64,000 nucleotides of DNA from G942493215 sp942493215 (GTDB taxonomy: Bacteria > Bacillota_I > Bacilli_A > RF39 > UBA660), in contig OW818670.1 in the NCBI GenBank assembly GCA_942493215.1, positions 744,001 to 808,000 of the forward strand. Direction: 5' to 3'. Of this stretch, positions 23,972-33,128 are shown one piece after another. Below the pieces are notes generated by a model. The model did not search any database. It saw only the letters and a list, made by a program, of their open reading frames with translations, and was not told where the DNA came from. A program made the translations under genes and the position numbers. Positions within the stretch are counted from its first letter, which is position 1, and each line of letters starts with the position of its first letter.

Positions 23972-26752
23972 ATGATTTATAAGAATAATAAGTATTATGG
24001 ATTTACGATACTTGAATTATTATCAGCGATGGTTATAATTGGAATTGTTGCATTGATTGCGGTTCCTTCAGTATTAAATCTACTTTCTGATAGTAAAAAA
24101 GAATCTCTAAAGGTAACAGCCAAAAGTTTAGTTGATGGAGCTAAAGGCTATGCTATGACAGAGGCAAATGGGGAAACTAAAACTTTTACCATTGAAAATA
24201 GTAAATTTGTAGGAGATAAACTACCTGTATCTGGTACTCTGCCAAGTGGTGGTACCGTTATGGTTAATGAAAACATAGAGACGGCTATTGCTGTAATAGA
24301 TGGCGAATGGTGTGCAAGAAAAAATTATGATGATGATAAGATAACCATTGATAAAGATACAACCAACTGTAGTATAAAATTTGCAACATCAGGTACATGC
24401 TTTACTTATGGATATAGTGATGGTGAAAAACCAGTAGTCAGTACTTATAATTATATTCTAAGTGATAATCTTTTAACATATAATGATAGTCCTTTCAGTC
24501 ATAATAATGAAGAACTGACTCTTAGCATTCCTGATGATAATCCCATCGAAGGATTTTTTATACAAGCTTATGATTATAATAATCCAGAATGTCCAAGCGA
24601 TGTTATCATTCCTAAACAAATTTCTGGCGATACAATTATTGGAATAGACTATGATGCTTTTAAAAATTCTAATTTAACAGGTGTTACTATTCCTAATACT
24701 ATTAAAGTTATTGGTGATAGTGCTTTTCAAAATAACCAAATAACAAGTATAGTTATTCCTGATAGTGTAGAAGTTCTTGATGATGGAGCTTTTGACGGCA
24801 ATCAATTAACCAGCTTAATATTACCAGATAGCTTTAAATATATAGGTAATTATGTCTTTGCTAATAATAAATTAGTAAATTTGAATTTACCAGACAGTTT
24901 AGAGAGAATAGGATATAACGCTTTTGAAAACAATCAAATAACCAATTTAGTAATACCTGATAATGTTATAGAAATATATTCAAGTGCTTTTAAAAATAAC
25001 CAATTAGTGAGTTTAACTCTACCAGATGGCCTAGAGGAACTATCTAATGATGTTTTTGCTGATAATCAATTAACTAGTATTAACATTCCTAGCAGTCTAA
25101 CTTCTTTAGATACTAATGTTTTTGCTAATAACAAAATTACCAGTCTTACTGTTCCTTCAGGGATAACAGCAATAAGATTTGGAGCACTTTATAATAATCA
25201 ATTAACTAGTGTGGTATTACCTAATACCATTGAAGAAATAGATACCCTTGCCTTTGCCTTTAATCTATTAACAAGCGTTAATATTCCTAATAGTGTTACG
25301 TTCATTGGTGATTCTGCATTTTCACAAAATAATATTACTACAACTGTATTACCAAGTGGTTTAACAGAAATACCTGATGACTTGTTTTATGGTAATGAAT
25401 TAGCAAGCATAAATATTCCCGATGGTGTCGAAATTATTGGTTCAGAGGCTTTTGCTGGTAACCAATTAACAACAATTAATATCCCTGATAGTGTTACTAC
25501 TATTGAAGGTGCTGCCTTCCAAGATAATTTATTAACAGAAGTTAGCATTCCTAGTAGTGTTACAACTATAGAATATCAAACATTCTATAATAATCAATTA
25601 ACCAGTCTAAGTATTCCAAGTAATATAACATCAATTGGTGCTTCTGCCTTTGCTAAAAATAAAATAACAACTTTATATTTACCAAGCACAGTAACAACGT
25701 TAGGAAACTTTGCTTTTTCAGAAAATTTATTATCTAGTGTTACCATTGAAAACGCTATAGGTGAGAATGTTAACTACTATTATGTCTTTAGAGAAAACCC
25801 TATTGTTACAGTATCAATACAAAGTGGAGCCATCCCTAATGATGCTTTTAGTAATTATATTACTTCATATTCTTTTGCAATACAAAATTTAACCCTCGGT
25901 AATGATGTTACCTCAATTGGTGACTATGCTTTTTTTGGTAGTGAAATAACTAGTCTAAGTATTCCTAGTAGTGTTACTTCAGTTGGTAATTATGCCTTCT
26001 ATGGTAACCGGATAAGTAATTTAAATATACCAGAAGGATTAGTAAGTATCGGCTATGATGCTTTCGAATATAATCAATTAACCAGTCTAAGTATTCCTAA
26101 TAGTGTAACATCAATCGGATCTTACGCTTTTCGTCATAATGAAATAACGGATCTTACTTTAGCAAAATATTTAACTAGTATTAATAGTGTTGTGGTTGGA
26201 ACAATATTCACAAAATCATCCATAAGGAATTTAACTATCAAAAGTGGTTCTATTCCAGATGATGCTTTCAATTATAATATTGGTTATAATTATGAATATA
26301 ATTTGAACAAATTAGTATTAGATAGTGGTGTTACGACCATAGGTAATCGTGCTTTTAAAAGTATGCGTATAACCGACTTAACTATATCCAATACCGTTAC
26401 CTCAATAGGTAGTGAAGCTTTTTCTTCAAATTATCTTACATCAGTTAGCATTCCATCTAGCGTTACATCAATTGGAGGCTATGCCTTTTACCTTAATTCT
26501 ATTACAAGTTTGACTTTAAATAATGGATTAGTATCAATAGGTAGTTTTGCTTTCTACTATGATCGTTTATCAAGTGTTACTATTCCATCTAGTGTAACAT
26601 CAATCGGAGATTCAGCATTTGCACAATCGTTATCATATCTATGGAGTACAGTTACTATAAAATATAATGCTACCAATCTCGCTAATCGTTTTGATTCACA
26701 AAAAATTGGCATTGGTTGGAGTGGTGTGACTATGAACTATGTTAGTGACTAA
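23972..26752 (+). CDS. Prepilin-type surface protein with long BspA-like leucine-rich repeat array
   Basis: The 926-residue product starts with a class III prepilin leader: Gly10 followed by FTILE, with Glu at +5, then a hydrophobic helix. The head module has the cysteine pair Cys114 and Cys133, as in the genes at 11553, 42906 and 53930. From about residue 205 to the end run some thirty LRR_5 (BspA, Treponema pallidum-type) repeats of 22-23 residues with the pattern ITSLSIPSSVTSIGxxAFxxN. The last segment (YNATNLANRFDS) recurs in the 53930 protein. BspA repeats act in adhesion and host-protein binding in other bacteria; a surface adhesin is inferred. It is a single gene with its own promoter. 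Confidence 0.85.
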   Translation: MIYKNNKYYGFTILELLSAMVIIGIVALIAVPSVLNLLSDSKKESLKVTAKSLVDGAKGYAMTEANGETKTFTIENSKFVGDKLPVSGTLPSGGTVMVNENIETAIAVIDGEWCARKNYDDDKITIDKDTTNCSIKFATSGTCFTYGYSDGEKPVVSTYNYILSDNLLTYNDSPFSHNNEELTLSIPDDNPIEGFFIQAYDYNNPECPSDVIIPKQISGDTIIGIDYDAFKNSNLTGVTIPNTIKVIGDSAFQNNQITSIVIPDSVEVLDDGAFDGNQLTSLILPDSFKYIGNYVFANNKLVNLNLPDSLERIGYNAFENNQITNLVIPDNVIEIYSSAFKNNQLVSLTLPDGLEELSNDVFADNQLTSINIPSSLTSLDTNVFANNKITSLTVPSGITAIRFGALYNNQLTSVVLPNTIEEIDTLAFAFNLLTSVNIPNSVTFIGDSAFSQNNITTTVLPSGLTEIPDDLFYGNELASINIPDGVEIIGSEAFAGNQLTTINIPDSVTTIEGAAFQDNLLTEVSIPSSVTTIEYQTFYNNQLTSLSIPSNITSIGASAFAKNKITTLYLPSTVTTLGNFAFSENLLSSVTIENAIGENVNYYYVFRENPIVTVSIQSGAIPNDAFSNYITSYSFAIQNLTLGNDVTSIGDYAFFGSEITSLSIPSSVTSVGNYAFYGNRISNLNIPEGLVSIGYDAFEYNQLTSLSIPNSVTSIGSYAFRHNEITDLTLAKYLTSINSVVVGTIFTKSSIRNLTIKSGSIPDDAFNYNIGYNYEYNLNKLVLDSGVTTIGNRAFKSMRITDLTISNTVTSIGSEAFSSNYLTSVSIPSSVTSIGGYAFYLNSITSLTLNNGLVSIGSFAFYYDRLSSVTIPSSVTSIGDSAFAQSLSYLWSTVTIKYNATNLANRFDSQKIGIGWSGVTMNYVSD

Positions 26753-26754
26753 TA

Positions 26755-26783
26755 TTGACTTAAACCATATTATATGATATATT
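26755..26783 (+). promoter_or_regulatory. Promoter of the tyrosine T-box operon
   Basis: TTGACT (26755-26760) and TATATT (26778-26783) are 17 bp apart, with TGA before the -10 box. The box starts just after the stop of the 23972 gene. Confidence 0.7.
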
Positions 26784-26789
26784 TTATAT

Positions 26790-26995
26790 GTATTTGACGT
26801 TGAAAAATAATAGTAATTATTAATTAATGAATTAGAGAACTAATGGTTGGTGTAAATTAGCGAGTAATTAATAATGAAATACATATTGGGAGTCAAACCG
26901 TTATTCGCGTTAAGAATTTGAGGGCATAATCATAGATTATGAAATAAGGTGGTACCACGAGTAAATCGTCCTTATATCATAATCTTTTTTTGTTA
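26790..26995 (+). ncRNA. T-box leader, tyrosine specifier
   Basis: The conserved T-box core GGTGGTACCACG begins at 26948. Upstream, an AGTA element at about 26811 and a GAAATACA segment fit the specifier loop, with TAC (Tyr) at 26880-26882. The terminator pairs 26934-26949 with 26969-26984, followed by seven T; the T-box bulge lies in its loop and would pair with uncharged tRNA to form the antiterminator. The codon fits tyrS, the second gene downstream. Exact 5' and 3' limits are estimates. Confidence 0.9.
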
Positions 26996-27007
26996 GAAGG
27001 AGGCTAT

Positions 27008-27643
27008 ATGTTAAAAAGAATTATTTTAGACGTTGATAATACTTTAATTATGTGGAAAGATAAATATTTAATGGCTATTAATCATGCATTAGATAAAATA
27101 AATTATGCATATGATTATGAGTTAATTGTTACTGTTAATAACGCTATTGGAGAATATGAAAAGTATCATCATAAATATGATAAAAATAATATGTTATCAT
27201 TAATGAATAAGTACTTAAAAGAACCATTACCTGAATCATTTTTTGATATATGGATAGAAGAACAAGCGGCTATTACTGATGTGGACCAAGAAAGAATTGA
27301 TGTTTTAGAGTATTTACATAATAAATATGAATTAGTCGTTTTATCTAATTGGTTTACAGTTTCACAAACTAAAAGATTAGAAACAGCTGGCCTATTAAAA
27401 TATATAACTAAAGTATATGCGGCAGATACTTTCTTGATAAAACCTAATAGTGAGGGATTTATTAAAGCTATGAATGGTCTAAGTGCTAACGAGTGTATAA
27501 TGATAGGTGATAATATAAAAAGTGATATTAAACCTGCTCTTGATTTAGGGATGCAAGTTATATACTTTAATTATAACCATAAGAAAATGGATAATAACTA
27601 TCCAACCATTACCGAATTTAGACAATTAAAAGATATATTATAG
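27008..27643 (+). CDS. HAD-superfamily hydrolase in the tyrS operon
   Basis: The 211-residue product has the HAD motifs LDVDNTLIM (nucleophile DxD), VLSN (motif II), a lysine in FLIKPN and GDNIKSDIKPA (motif IV), with a helical cap between motifs I and II. It is probably a small-molecule phosphatase of unknown substrate. The ATG at 27008 follows AGAAGGAGG; a TTG at 26990 lies in the terminator T tract and is rejected as a start. The gene is first after the tyrosine T-box and 12 bp before tyrS, so its expression should rise when Tyr-tRNA is uncharged. Confidence 0.88.
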   Translation: MLKRIILDVDNTLIMWKDKYLMAINHALDKINYAYDYELIVTVNNAIGEYEKYHHKYDKNNMLSLMNKYLKEPLPESFFDIWIEEQAAITDVDQERIDVLEYLHNKYELVVLSNWFTVSQTKRLETAGLLKYITKVYAADTFLIKPNSEGFIKAMNGLSANECIMIGDNIKSDIKPALDLGMQVIYFNYNHKKMDNNYPTITEFRQLKDIL

Positions 27644-27655
27644 AGGAGGAATATT

Positions 27656-28879
27656 ATGAAATTATATGATGAATTAAAATGGCGGGGCTTAATTAAAGAT
27701 ATTAGTAGTCCTGAGTTAGAAGAAAAACTAAATAAAGGAGGAATGACTTTTTATATTGGTACTGATCCAACCGGTGACAGTATGCATATTGGGCATTTCT
27801 CATCATTTCTTATATGTACGAGATTAAAGAAAGCAGGACATAATCCTATTTTATTAATCGGAGGCGCAACAGGGCTTATTGGTGATCCAAAACCTAATGC
27901 AGAACGTCCTATGATTACTAAAGAAGAAGTTAATCATAATGTTGATAGTTTAACAAAACAGGCTAAAGAAGTATTTGGCTTTGAAGTAGTTAATAATTAT
28001 GATTGGTGTAAAGATATTAACTTTATTGATTTTTTAAGAGATTATGGTAAATTCTTTAATATTAATTATATGTTAGATAAAGACACGATTAAAACAAGAA
28101 TGGAATCAGGTATTACTTATACTGAATTTTCATATATGATTATGCAAGCACTAGATTTCTTACACTTATTTGAAACCAAAAACTGTACTTTACAAGTGGC
28201 AGGTCAAGATCAATGGGGTAATATCACCGCCGGTATTGAACTAATTCGTAAAAAAACAGGCAAAGAAGCATACTCTTTTACAATGCCATTACTAACTAAA
28301 GCCGATGGTACTAAATTTGGTAAGAGTGAAGGCAATGCTGTTTGGTTAGATAAAAATAAAACATCTAGCTATGAACTATATCAATTCTTAATTAATGTTG
28401 AGGATGAAAAGGTTATCGACTATTTAAAGTTTTTAACTTTCTTATCTAAAGAAGAAATTGATATTTTAGATGATAGTAATAAAAAAGAACCACATTTGCG
28501 TAAAGCACATAAAGCTCTAGCTAAAGAAGTAATAACTTTCCTTCATGGTAATGATGAATATGAAAAAGCTATTGCCATTAGTGAAGCACTATTTAGTGGC
28601 AATATTAAACAATTAACAATGAGTGAGATCATAGATGGCTTTAAGGATGTACCTAATTTTGAATTAGAATTAGGCAATACCCTAATTGATATATTAGTTA
28701 ATAATAATATTACAACTAGTCGTAGAGAAGCAAGGGAGTTATTAAGTGCGGGAGCTATATTAATTAACGGTGATAAAATAACAGCTGAAAATACTATTAT
28801 TGATGATAAAATGTTAATAGATAAACAAGTTATGATTATTCGTAAAGGTAAAAAGAATTACTATTTAGGTAGAATATAA
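27656..28879 (+). CDS. tyrS: Tyrosyl-tRNA synthetase
   Basis: The enzyme charges tRNA(Tyr). The 407-residue product is a class I synthetase with the HIGH-type motif MHIGHFSS, the tyrosine/ATP pocket GQDQWGNITAGIELIRK and the KMSKS equivalent KFGKSEGNAVW, followed by an anticodon domain and a C-terminal S4-like domain (TTSRREARELLSAGAILING). A GAGGAGG site precedes the ATG. It is the second gene behind a T-box with a TAC specifier, which supports the assignment. Confidence 0.97.
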   Translation: MKLYDELKWRGLIKDISSPELEEKLNKGGMTFYIGTDPTGDSMHIGHFSSFLICTRLKKAGHNPILLIGGATGLIGDPKPNAERPMITKEEVNHNVDSLTKQAKEVFGFEVVNNYDWCKDINFIDFLRDYGKFFNINYMLDKDTIKTRMESGITYTEFSYMIMQALDFLHLFETKNCTLQVAGQDQWGNITAGIELIRKKTGKEAYSFTMPLLTKADGTKFGKSEGNAVWLDKNKTSSYELYQFLINVEDEKVIDYLKFLTFLSKEEIDILDDSNKKEPHLRKAHKALAKEVITFLHGNDEYEKAIAISEALFSGNIKQLTMSEIIDGFKDVPNFELELGNTLIDILVNNNITTSRREARELLSAGAILINGDKITAENTIIDDKMLIDKQVMIIRKGKKNYYLGRI

Positions 28880-28894
28880 ATAGAGGTGGAACAT

Positions 28895-29911
28895 ATGAAT
28901 AAGATTAAATGGTATTTAGGAAAAGTATGGCATATGGATTATAAAGCTTTCTTTAAAGTCTTAAAAGAGATAAGTGATGATACTCATCATTTAAGAATAT
29001 ACATTCTTTTGGATATGTTTATATGTTCGATTATTTATGGTGCTGGTTATATTGATTATTATGAATATGAGTTTTATTTAATGGATCATAAACAAAGAAG
29101 AACCTATTTAACTATTAGTATAAATAAACAGATGGTTGAAAGATATAATGACAAAAAAAATATCTATAAATTTCAAGATAAGGGAATGTTCAACCAGATA
29201 TTTGATAAATATTTAGGTCGGCAGTGGCTTAATCTCGAAGTTAATAATAAAGAAGATTTAAAAAAATTTATTAAAAACAAAAAAAGAGTTATTGTTAAGC
29301 CCAATCGTGAATGTTCTGGTCATGGAATTGAAATAATAGCTATTAATAAGAAAACTAATGTTGATAAATTATATGCAAAACTAAAAAGAGATAAGCAATG
29401 CGTAGTTGAAGAAGTTATTGAAAATCATCACGATATCAAAAAAATATATCCTAAATCTTTAAATACATTAAGAATAATAAGTTTTCGTAATCAAGATAAA
29501 GTATATATTTTAGCTTCGGTTTTTAAAGTAGGTAATGGTGGAATTTTAGATAATTTTGCAGCTGGAGGAATGTATACCTTTGTTGATGAAAAGGGTATGA
29601 TTTATGCACCCGCTATTGATAAGGATGGAAATACTTTTGAGAATCATCCAATTACTAATATAAAATTTAAGGGATTTGCAATACCTTATTATCAGGAAGC
29701 AATTGCTTTAGTAAAAGAAGCATCTTTAGTAGTTCCAGAAATTCCTTATGTTGGTTGGGATATTGCAGTTACCGAGGCTGGACCTGTTATTATTGAAGGT
29801 AATCCTATATCAGGCATTTTTCAATTAAAAGCTAGTCTTAATCCCAATAAAATAGGATCCTTACCAGTATATAATGAAGCAATGCATTTCTTCAAAAATA
29901 AAAAGTTCTAA
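28895..29911 (+). CDS. ATP-grasp protein of the sugar-transfer-associated type
   Basis: The ATG at 28895 after GAGGTGG gives 338 residues; a GTG at 28886 overlaps that site. The C-terminal two thirds fit the ATP-grasp fold: RVIVKPNRECSGHGIEII for the nucleotide lysine and loop, CVVEEVIENHHDI, then NTLRIISF and the metal-binding GWDIAVTEAGPVIIEGNP. The closest family I can name is the ATP-grasp group associated with sugar transfer in capsule and polysaccharide loci. It would join an amino acid or similar group to a carboxylate, but the substrates are unknown. Spacing of 15 bp after tyrS suggests cotranscription under tyrosine control. Confidence 0.8.
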   Translation: MNKIKWYLGKVWHMDYKAFFKVLKEISDDTHHLRIYILLDMFICSIIYGAGYIDYYEYEFYLMDHKQRRTYLTISINKQMVERYNDKKNIYKFQDKGMFNQIFDKYLGRQWLNLEVNNKEDLKKFIKNKKRVIVKPNRECSGHGIEIIAINKKTNVDKLYAKLKRDKQCVVEEVIENHHDIKKIYPKSLNTLRIISFRNQDKVYILASVFKVGNGGILDNFAAGGMYTFVDEKGMIYAPAIDKDGNTFENHPITNIKFKGFAIPYYQEAIALVKEASLVVPEIPYVGWDIAVTEAGPVIIEGNPISGIFQLKASLNPNKIGSLPVYNEAMHFFKNKKF

Positions 29912-29940
29912 AAAAAATATGAGTTTAACTCATATTTTTT
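29912..29940. terminator. Bidirectional terminator between the tyrS operon and rpsD
   Basis: A perfect 13-bp stem (29912-29924 with 29928-29940) with a TTA loop has A residues on one side and T on the other, so it can serve both convergent units. Confidence 0.9.
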
Positions 29941-30541
29941 ATCTGTTGTAAAATTCAACAATTAATGATTCATTAATATCAGCATTTAATTCTTCACGAA
30001 CAGGGTATCTAACAAAAACCCCAGCCATTTTAGCTTCATCGTAAGTAACGAACTCAACTCTTTTATTAACTGTTTCTAAAGCTGATTTAATAGCTTTATT
30101 ATTTTTTGATTCTTCCTTAACAGCTATAACATCACCTGGTTTACATCTGTAAGATGGAATATCAACTTTTTTACCATTAACAGTTATATGACCATGATTA
30201 ACAGTTTGACGAGCGCCTCTTCTAGTTGTAGAGAAACCTAAACGATAAACTAAATTGTCTAAACGACTTTCTAGTAATTTTAAGAAATCTTCACCATGAA
30301 CATTCTTAAGTTTTCTAGCTTCTTCAAAGGTCTTTCTAAATTGTTTTTCATTTAGTCCATACATAAATCTAACTTTTTGTTTTTCTTGTAATTGAACACC
30401 ATAACCAGATAACTTTTTAGCACGTTCACTACCATGTTGACCTGGAGCAAAAGCTCTCTTTGCTAACTCTTTACCTGTTTCCAAAATGGAAAAACCTAAT
30501 CGTCTAGATTTACGATAACTTGATCCTGTGTATCTTGACAT
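29939..30541 (-). CDS. rpsD: 30S ribosomal protein S4
   Basis: S4 nucleates 30S assembly by binding the 5' domain of 16S rRNA. The 200-residue product begins MSRYTGSSYRKSRRLGFSI and carries the S4 domain with RLDNLVYRLGFSTTRRGARQ. AAAGGAGGAAAG precedes the ATG. It is transcribed alone, with a long structured leader and a strong promoter, which matches the autoregulated rpsD of Bacillus. Confidence 0.97.
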   Translation of the reverse strand: MSRYTGSSYRKSRRLGFSILETGKELAKRAFAPGQHGSERAKKLSGYGVQLQEKQKVRFMYGLNEKQFRKTFEEARKLKNVHGEDFLKLLESRLDNLVYRLGFSTTRRGARQTVNHGHITVNGKKVDIPSYRCKPGDVIAVKEESKNNKAIKSALETVNKRVEFVTYDEAKMAGVFVRYPVREELNADINESLIVEFYNR

Positions 30542-30705
30542 TTTCTTTCCTCCTTTAATTTCTTGCGAAACATTGAGGTTATCCCGTCATATTATAGGGT
30601 GTTTATTCAAATATCTTCCCCTAATCAGCTTTAGGCTACGCAATAATCCTTTATCAAGTAATAAACACATTACAATATTCAAAATAACGCTGCTAAATGC
30701 ATGCA
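30542..30705 (-). ncRNA. Probable S4 autoregulatory leader of rpsD
   Basis: About 164 nt separate the predicted transcription start from rpsD. A 9-bp long-range stem (30660-30668 with 30599-30607) encloses a smaller hairpin (30631-30635 with 30620-30624) and A-rich internal regions. In Bacillus, S4 represses rpsD by binding its leader; this structure could be the equivalent. I could not fold it or compare it with the Rfam model. Confidence 0.6.
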
Positions 30706-30711
30706 GTTATA

Positions 30712-30740
30712 ATTATATTATGCATTTGTTATTAAGTCAA
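30712..30740 (-). promoter_or_regulatory. Strong sigma-A promoter of rpsD
   Basis: On the minus strand TTGACT (30740-30735) and TATAAT (30717-30712) are separated by exactly 17 bp. The expected start is near 30705. Confidence 0.85.
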
Positions 30741-30778
30741 GCACTTTCCTTAAAAATAAAGGGATAAACACATAAATA

Positions 30779-30807
30779 TTGCTTTTTTTATAAAAAAAAG
30801 TTATAAT
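30779..30807 (+). promoter_or_regulatory. Promoter for the 30913 membrane protein
   Basis: TTGCTT (30779-30784) and TATAAT (30802-30807) lie 17 bp apart. The untranslated leader to 30912 would be about 100 nt; it is AT-rich and I see no clear riboswitch in it. Confidence 0.6.
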
Positions 30808-30912
30808 ATGTAAAATATAACAGAGTATTTAACTCAAAGAAGCTTTTTTACTTTGTTTAGTTTACCATTATAAAAATATTGTTAATAAGATAGTTTTGTG
30901 AGGTGTATTTTA

Positions 30913-31299
30913 ATGATTTTACTTTTTGCTATATTATTGCTAATGATTCCTGGTTCTATAATGGAATCATTCAACAAAAAAGTTGTTGATAAAAAGAAAT
31001 TGTATAAAATCCCTTTTGTTAATTTAATAATAATAGTAATATTATATATTATAAATTTATATTATACTAATATTCCTTGTGAAGGATGGGAGTGTCTAGG
31101 TAAAATTTTCCCATTAATGATAATGTATATACTTCTTTACTATTTTGTTTGTTCCTTTGTAATTTGTTTATTTATTAGTATACTTATTAATTATATGAAT
31201 AGCAAAAATAAACCTTACAAGTACATTTATTCAATTATAATATATATTCTTGTAAGCTTATTATCATATATTATTATTAGCATTCCATATTTTATATAA
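30913..31299 (+). CDS. Small membrane protein of unknown function
   Basis: The ATG at 30913 after TGAGGTG gives 128 residues with about four hydrophobic segments: residues near 1-15, 35-55, 70-95 and 105-128. A short loop contains CEGWEC, a possible disulfide between two cysteines facing outward. No family motif was recognised. It is a single gene between rpsD (divergent) and ezrA, with its own promoter. The high isoleucine and tyrosine content reflects the low GC and gives no functional hint. Confidence 0.65.
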   Translation: MILLFAILLLMIPGSIMESFNKKVVDKKKLYKIPFVNLIIIVILYIINLYYTNIPCEGWECLGKIFPLMIMYILLYYFVCSFVICLFISILINYMNSKNKPYKYIYSIIIYILVSLLSYIIISIPYFI

Positions 31300-31351
31300 A
31301 TTAAAAACCTAAAAATAAATGCAGAAAAATAGCTAAAAATGACGATAAATG

Positions 31352-31360
31352 TGATAGAAT
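31352..31360 (+). promoter_or_regulatory. Extended -10 promoter of ezrA
   Basis: TGATAGAAT lies 17 bp before the ezrA start. No convincing -35 box is present at the normal distance. Confidence 0.45.
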
Positions 31361-31376
31361 GATAATAGGTGATATT

Positions 31377-33089
31377 ATGGATAATATGACTTTGATTATG
31401 ATAACAATATTTGTAATAGCCGCTACCCTTGTTGTTACAGTATTAAATATGATGCAAAGGCACAAAAATAAAAAAATAAGAAAAACTTTAGAAAAATTAG
31501 AGTTTGAAAAAAATGAGATTGATTGTAATCCTATAGCTCCCGAATTATCAAAAATTGAGTGCTATTTAAAAAATGAAAAGATGGAAAAATTATATTGCCA
31601 ATGGCAATTACGACTAGATAACATAAAAAAAGAAGATATTCCTCGTATTACAGATATGTTATTAGAAGCTGATTATAGTTTATCTAAATTAGATTATAAA
31701 GAGGCTATTTGTAAGATTGCTAAATTGGAAATGGAGCTCTATAAAACCAAAACTAATTCCACCCGATTATTAAATGAAATAAAAGAGATTACTACTAGTG
31801 AAGAAAAAAATCGGGCTATAATTACCAAGTTGAAATCCAAATATCGGGAATTAATGCAACTATTTAATGATAATAAAAAAGATTATGATGAAATAGCGGA
31901 ACCAATTACTTTACAATTTGAGAATATTGCGAAACGTTTTGAAGTATTTGAAGTATCAATGGAAAATAATGAATATACTGAAATTACGCAATTAATTAAA
32001 TCGATTGATGAAATGTTGAAACATATGACGATTGTACTAGATGAAGTACCATCTATCCTTCTTTTAACTAATAGTGTTTTACCTAAAAAAATGAAGGAAA
32101 TAAAAGAAACATATGAAAGAATGACTAAACAAAATTATCCTCTTGATTATCTTAATATTGAGTATAATATTGAAGAAGCCAATAAAAAAATTACTGATAT
32201 TTTAGATCGTTGTCGGGTTTTAAATCTTGAAGATAGCTTATTTGAATTAAAAGTATTAATGGATTATTTTGAATCTGTTTTTGTCGACTTTGAAAAAGAA
32301 AAAGTTAATCGTGATAATTATGAAGATGTTAATAATATTTTTAAAGGTAAACTTACTAAAATTAATGATCTAATTAATGAAATATTCTCCCAGATAGATG
32401 ATTTAAAGATGTTATATAATTTATCTGATGAAAATATAGCTTTATTAAATAACATTCGTGATGAAATTAATGTTCTTAATACGGATTACAATATTTTATC
32501 AGGTCATACTACTAATAACACATTTGCTTATTCAAAATTAACCAAAGAGATAGAAGTTCTATCTATTCGTTTAGGTAATATTGAAGAAAGTTTAGATAGT
32601 TCATTAGATGCGATTGGTAATATGCGTGATGATGAAATGCGAGCTCGTCAACAATTAGAAGAAATTAAACTTATTCTAAAAGATGCCAAGGCTCAAATGC
32701 GTGATTATAATTTACCTGTTATTCCTCGCAGCTATTATGTTGAGTTAAATGAAGCAAGTGGAGCTATTAGAGAAATTGTCAAAGAATTAGAAAAGAAACC
32801 TATTACTATAGGCGTCTTAAATACAAGAGTTGATACAGCTCGTGATTTGGTTTTAAAACTATATGGTCGTACTAAAGAAATGTTAAAAACAGCTATGTTT
32901 GCGGAAATGGCGATTGTTTATGGTAATCGTTATCGAACAAGTGTTGATGAACTAGATAAGAATTTAACTTATTCAGAAATATTATTCTGCAAAGGTGAAT
33001 ACCAAAAATCTTTAGAGCTAACCATCAATTGTTTAAATAGAGTTGAGCCTGGTATTTATGATAAATTATTAAAAATATATAGTAAATAA
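31377..33089 (+). CDS. ezrA: Septation ring formation regulator EzrA
   Basis: EzrA is a membrane-anchored inhibitor and spatial regulator of FtsZ ring assembly in low-GC Gram-positive bacteria. The 570-residue product has one N-terminal membrane helix (residues about 5-24), then almost entirely coiled-coil sequence with spectrin-like repeats, as in the family. The ATG at 31377 is taken because AATAGGTGAT lies just upstream; an ATG at 31359 would put six more residues ahead of the helix. It shows that this lineage divides with FtsZ and EzrA, as Bacilli do. Confidence 0.92.
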   Translation: MDNMTLIMITIFVIAATLVVTVLNMMQRHKNKKIRKTLEKLEFEKNEIDCNPIAPELSKIECYLKNEKMEKLYCQWQLRLDNIKKEDIPRITDMLLEADYSLSKLDYKEAICKIAKLEMELYKTKTNSTRLLNEIKEITTSEEKNRAIITKLKSKYRELMQLFNDNKKDYDEIAEPITLQFENIAKRFEVFEVSMENNEYTEITQLIKSIDEMLKHMTIVLDEVPSILLLTNSVLPKKMKEIKETYERMTKQNYPLDYLNIEYNIEEANKKITDILDRCRVLNLEDSLFELKVLMDYFESVFVDFEKEKVNRDNYEDVNNIFKGKLTKINDLINEIFSQIDDLKMLYNLSDENIALLNNIRDEINVLNTDYNILSGHTTNNTFAYSKLTKEIEVLSIRLGNIEESLDSSLDAIGNMRDDEMRARQQLEEIKLILKDAKAQMRDYNLPVIPRSYYVELNEASGAIREIVKELEKKPITIGVLNTRVDTARDLVLKLYGRTKEMLKTAMFAEMAIVYGNRYRTSVDELDKNLTYSEILFCKGEYQKSLELTINCLNRVEPGIYDKLLKIYSK

Positions 33090-33112
33090 GGTCAAGTAAT
33101 TGACCTTATTTT
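33084..33112 (+). terminator. Terminator-like hairpin after ezrA
   Basis: A perfect 11-bp stem (33084-33094 with 33101-33111) with a 6-base loop follows the stop codon, but the T tract is short. Its right arm overlaps the -35 box of the thiI promoter. Confidence 0.65.
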
Positions 33113-33128
33113 AATTATTAGTTATAAT
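33100..33128 (+). promoter_or_regulatory. Promoter of thiI
   Basis: TTGACC (33100-33105) and TATAAT (33123-33128) are 17 bp apart, 30 bp before the thiI start. Confidence 0.7.

Noticed and set aside
24600..26700. Tandem DNA repeats as a CRISPR or satellite
   Set aside because: The periodicity of about 66-69 bp is the coding of leucine-rich repeats in one open frame, with diverged units.
26753..27007. CRISPR array or phage attachment site in a gene-poor stretch
   Set aside because: The region is fully explained by a promoter and a tyrosine T-box leader; there are no regularly spaced repeats.
30528..30767. 79-residue plus-strand frame over the rpsD leader
   Set aside because: It is antisense to the leader and promoter of rpsD, with no ribosome site or family resemblance.
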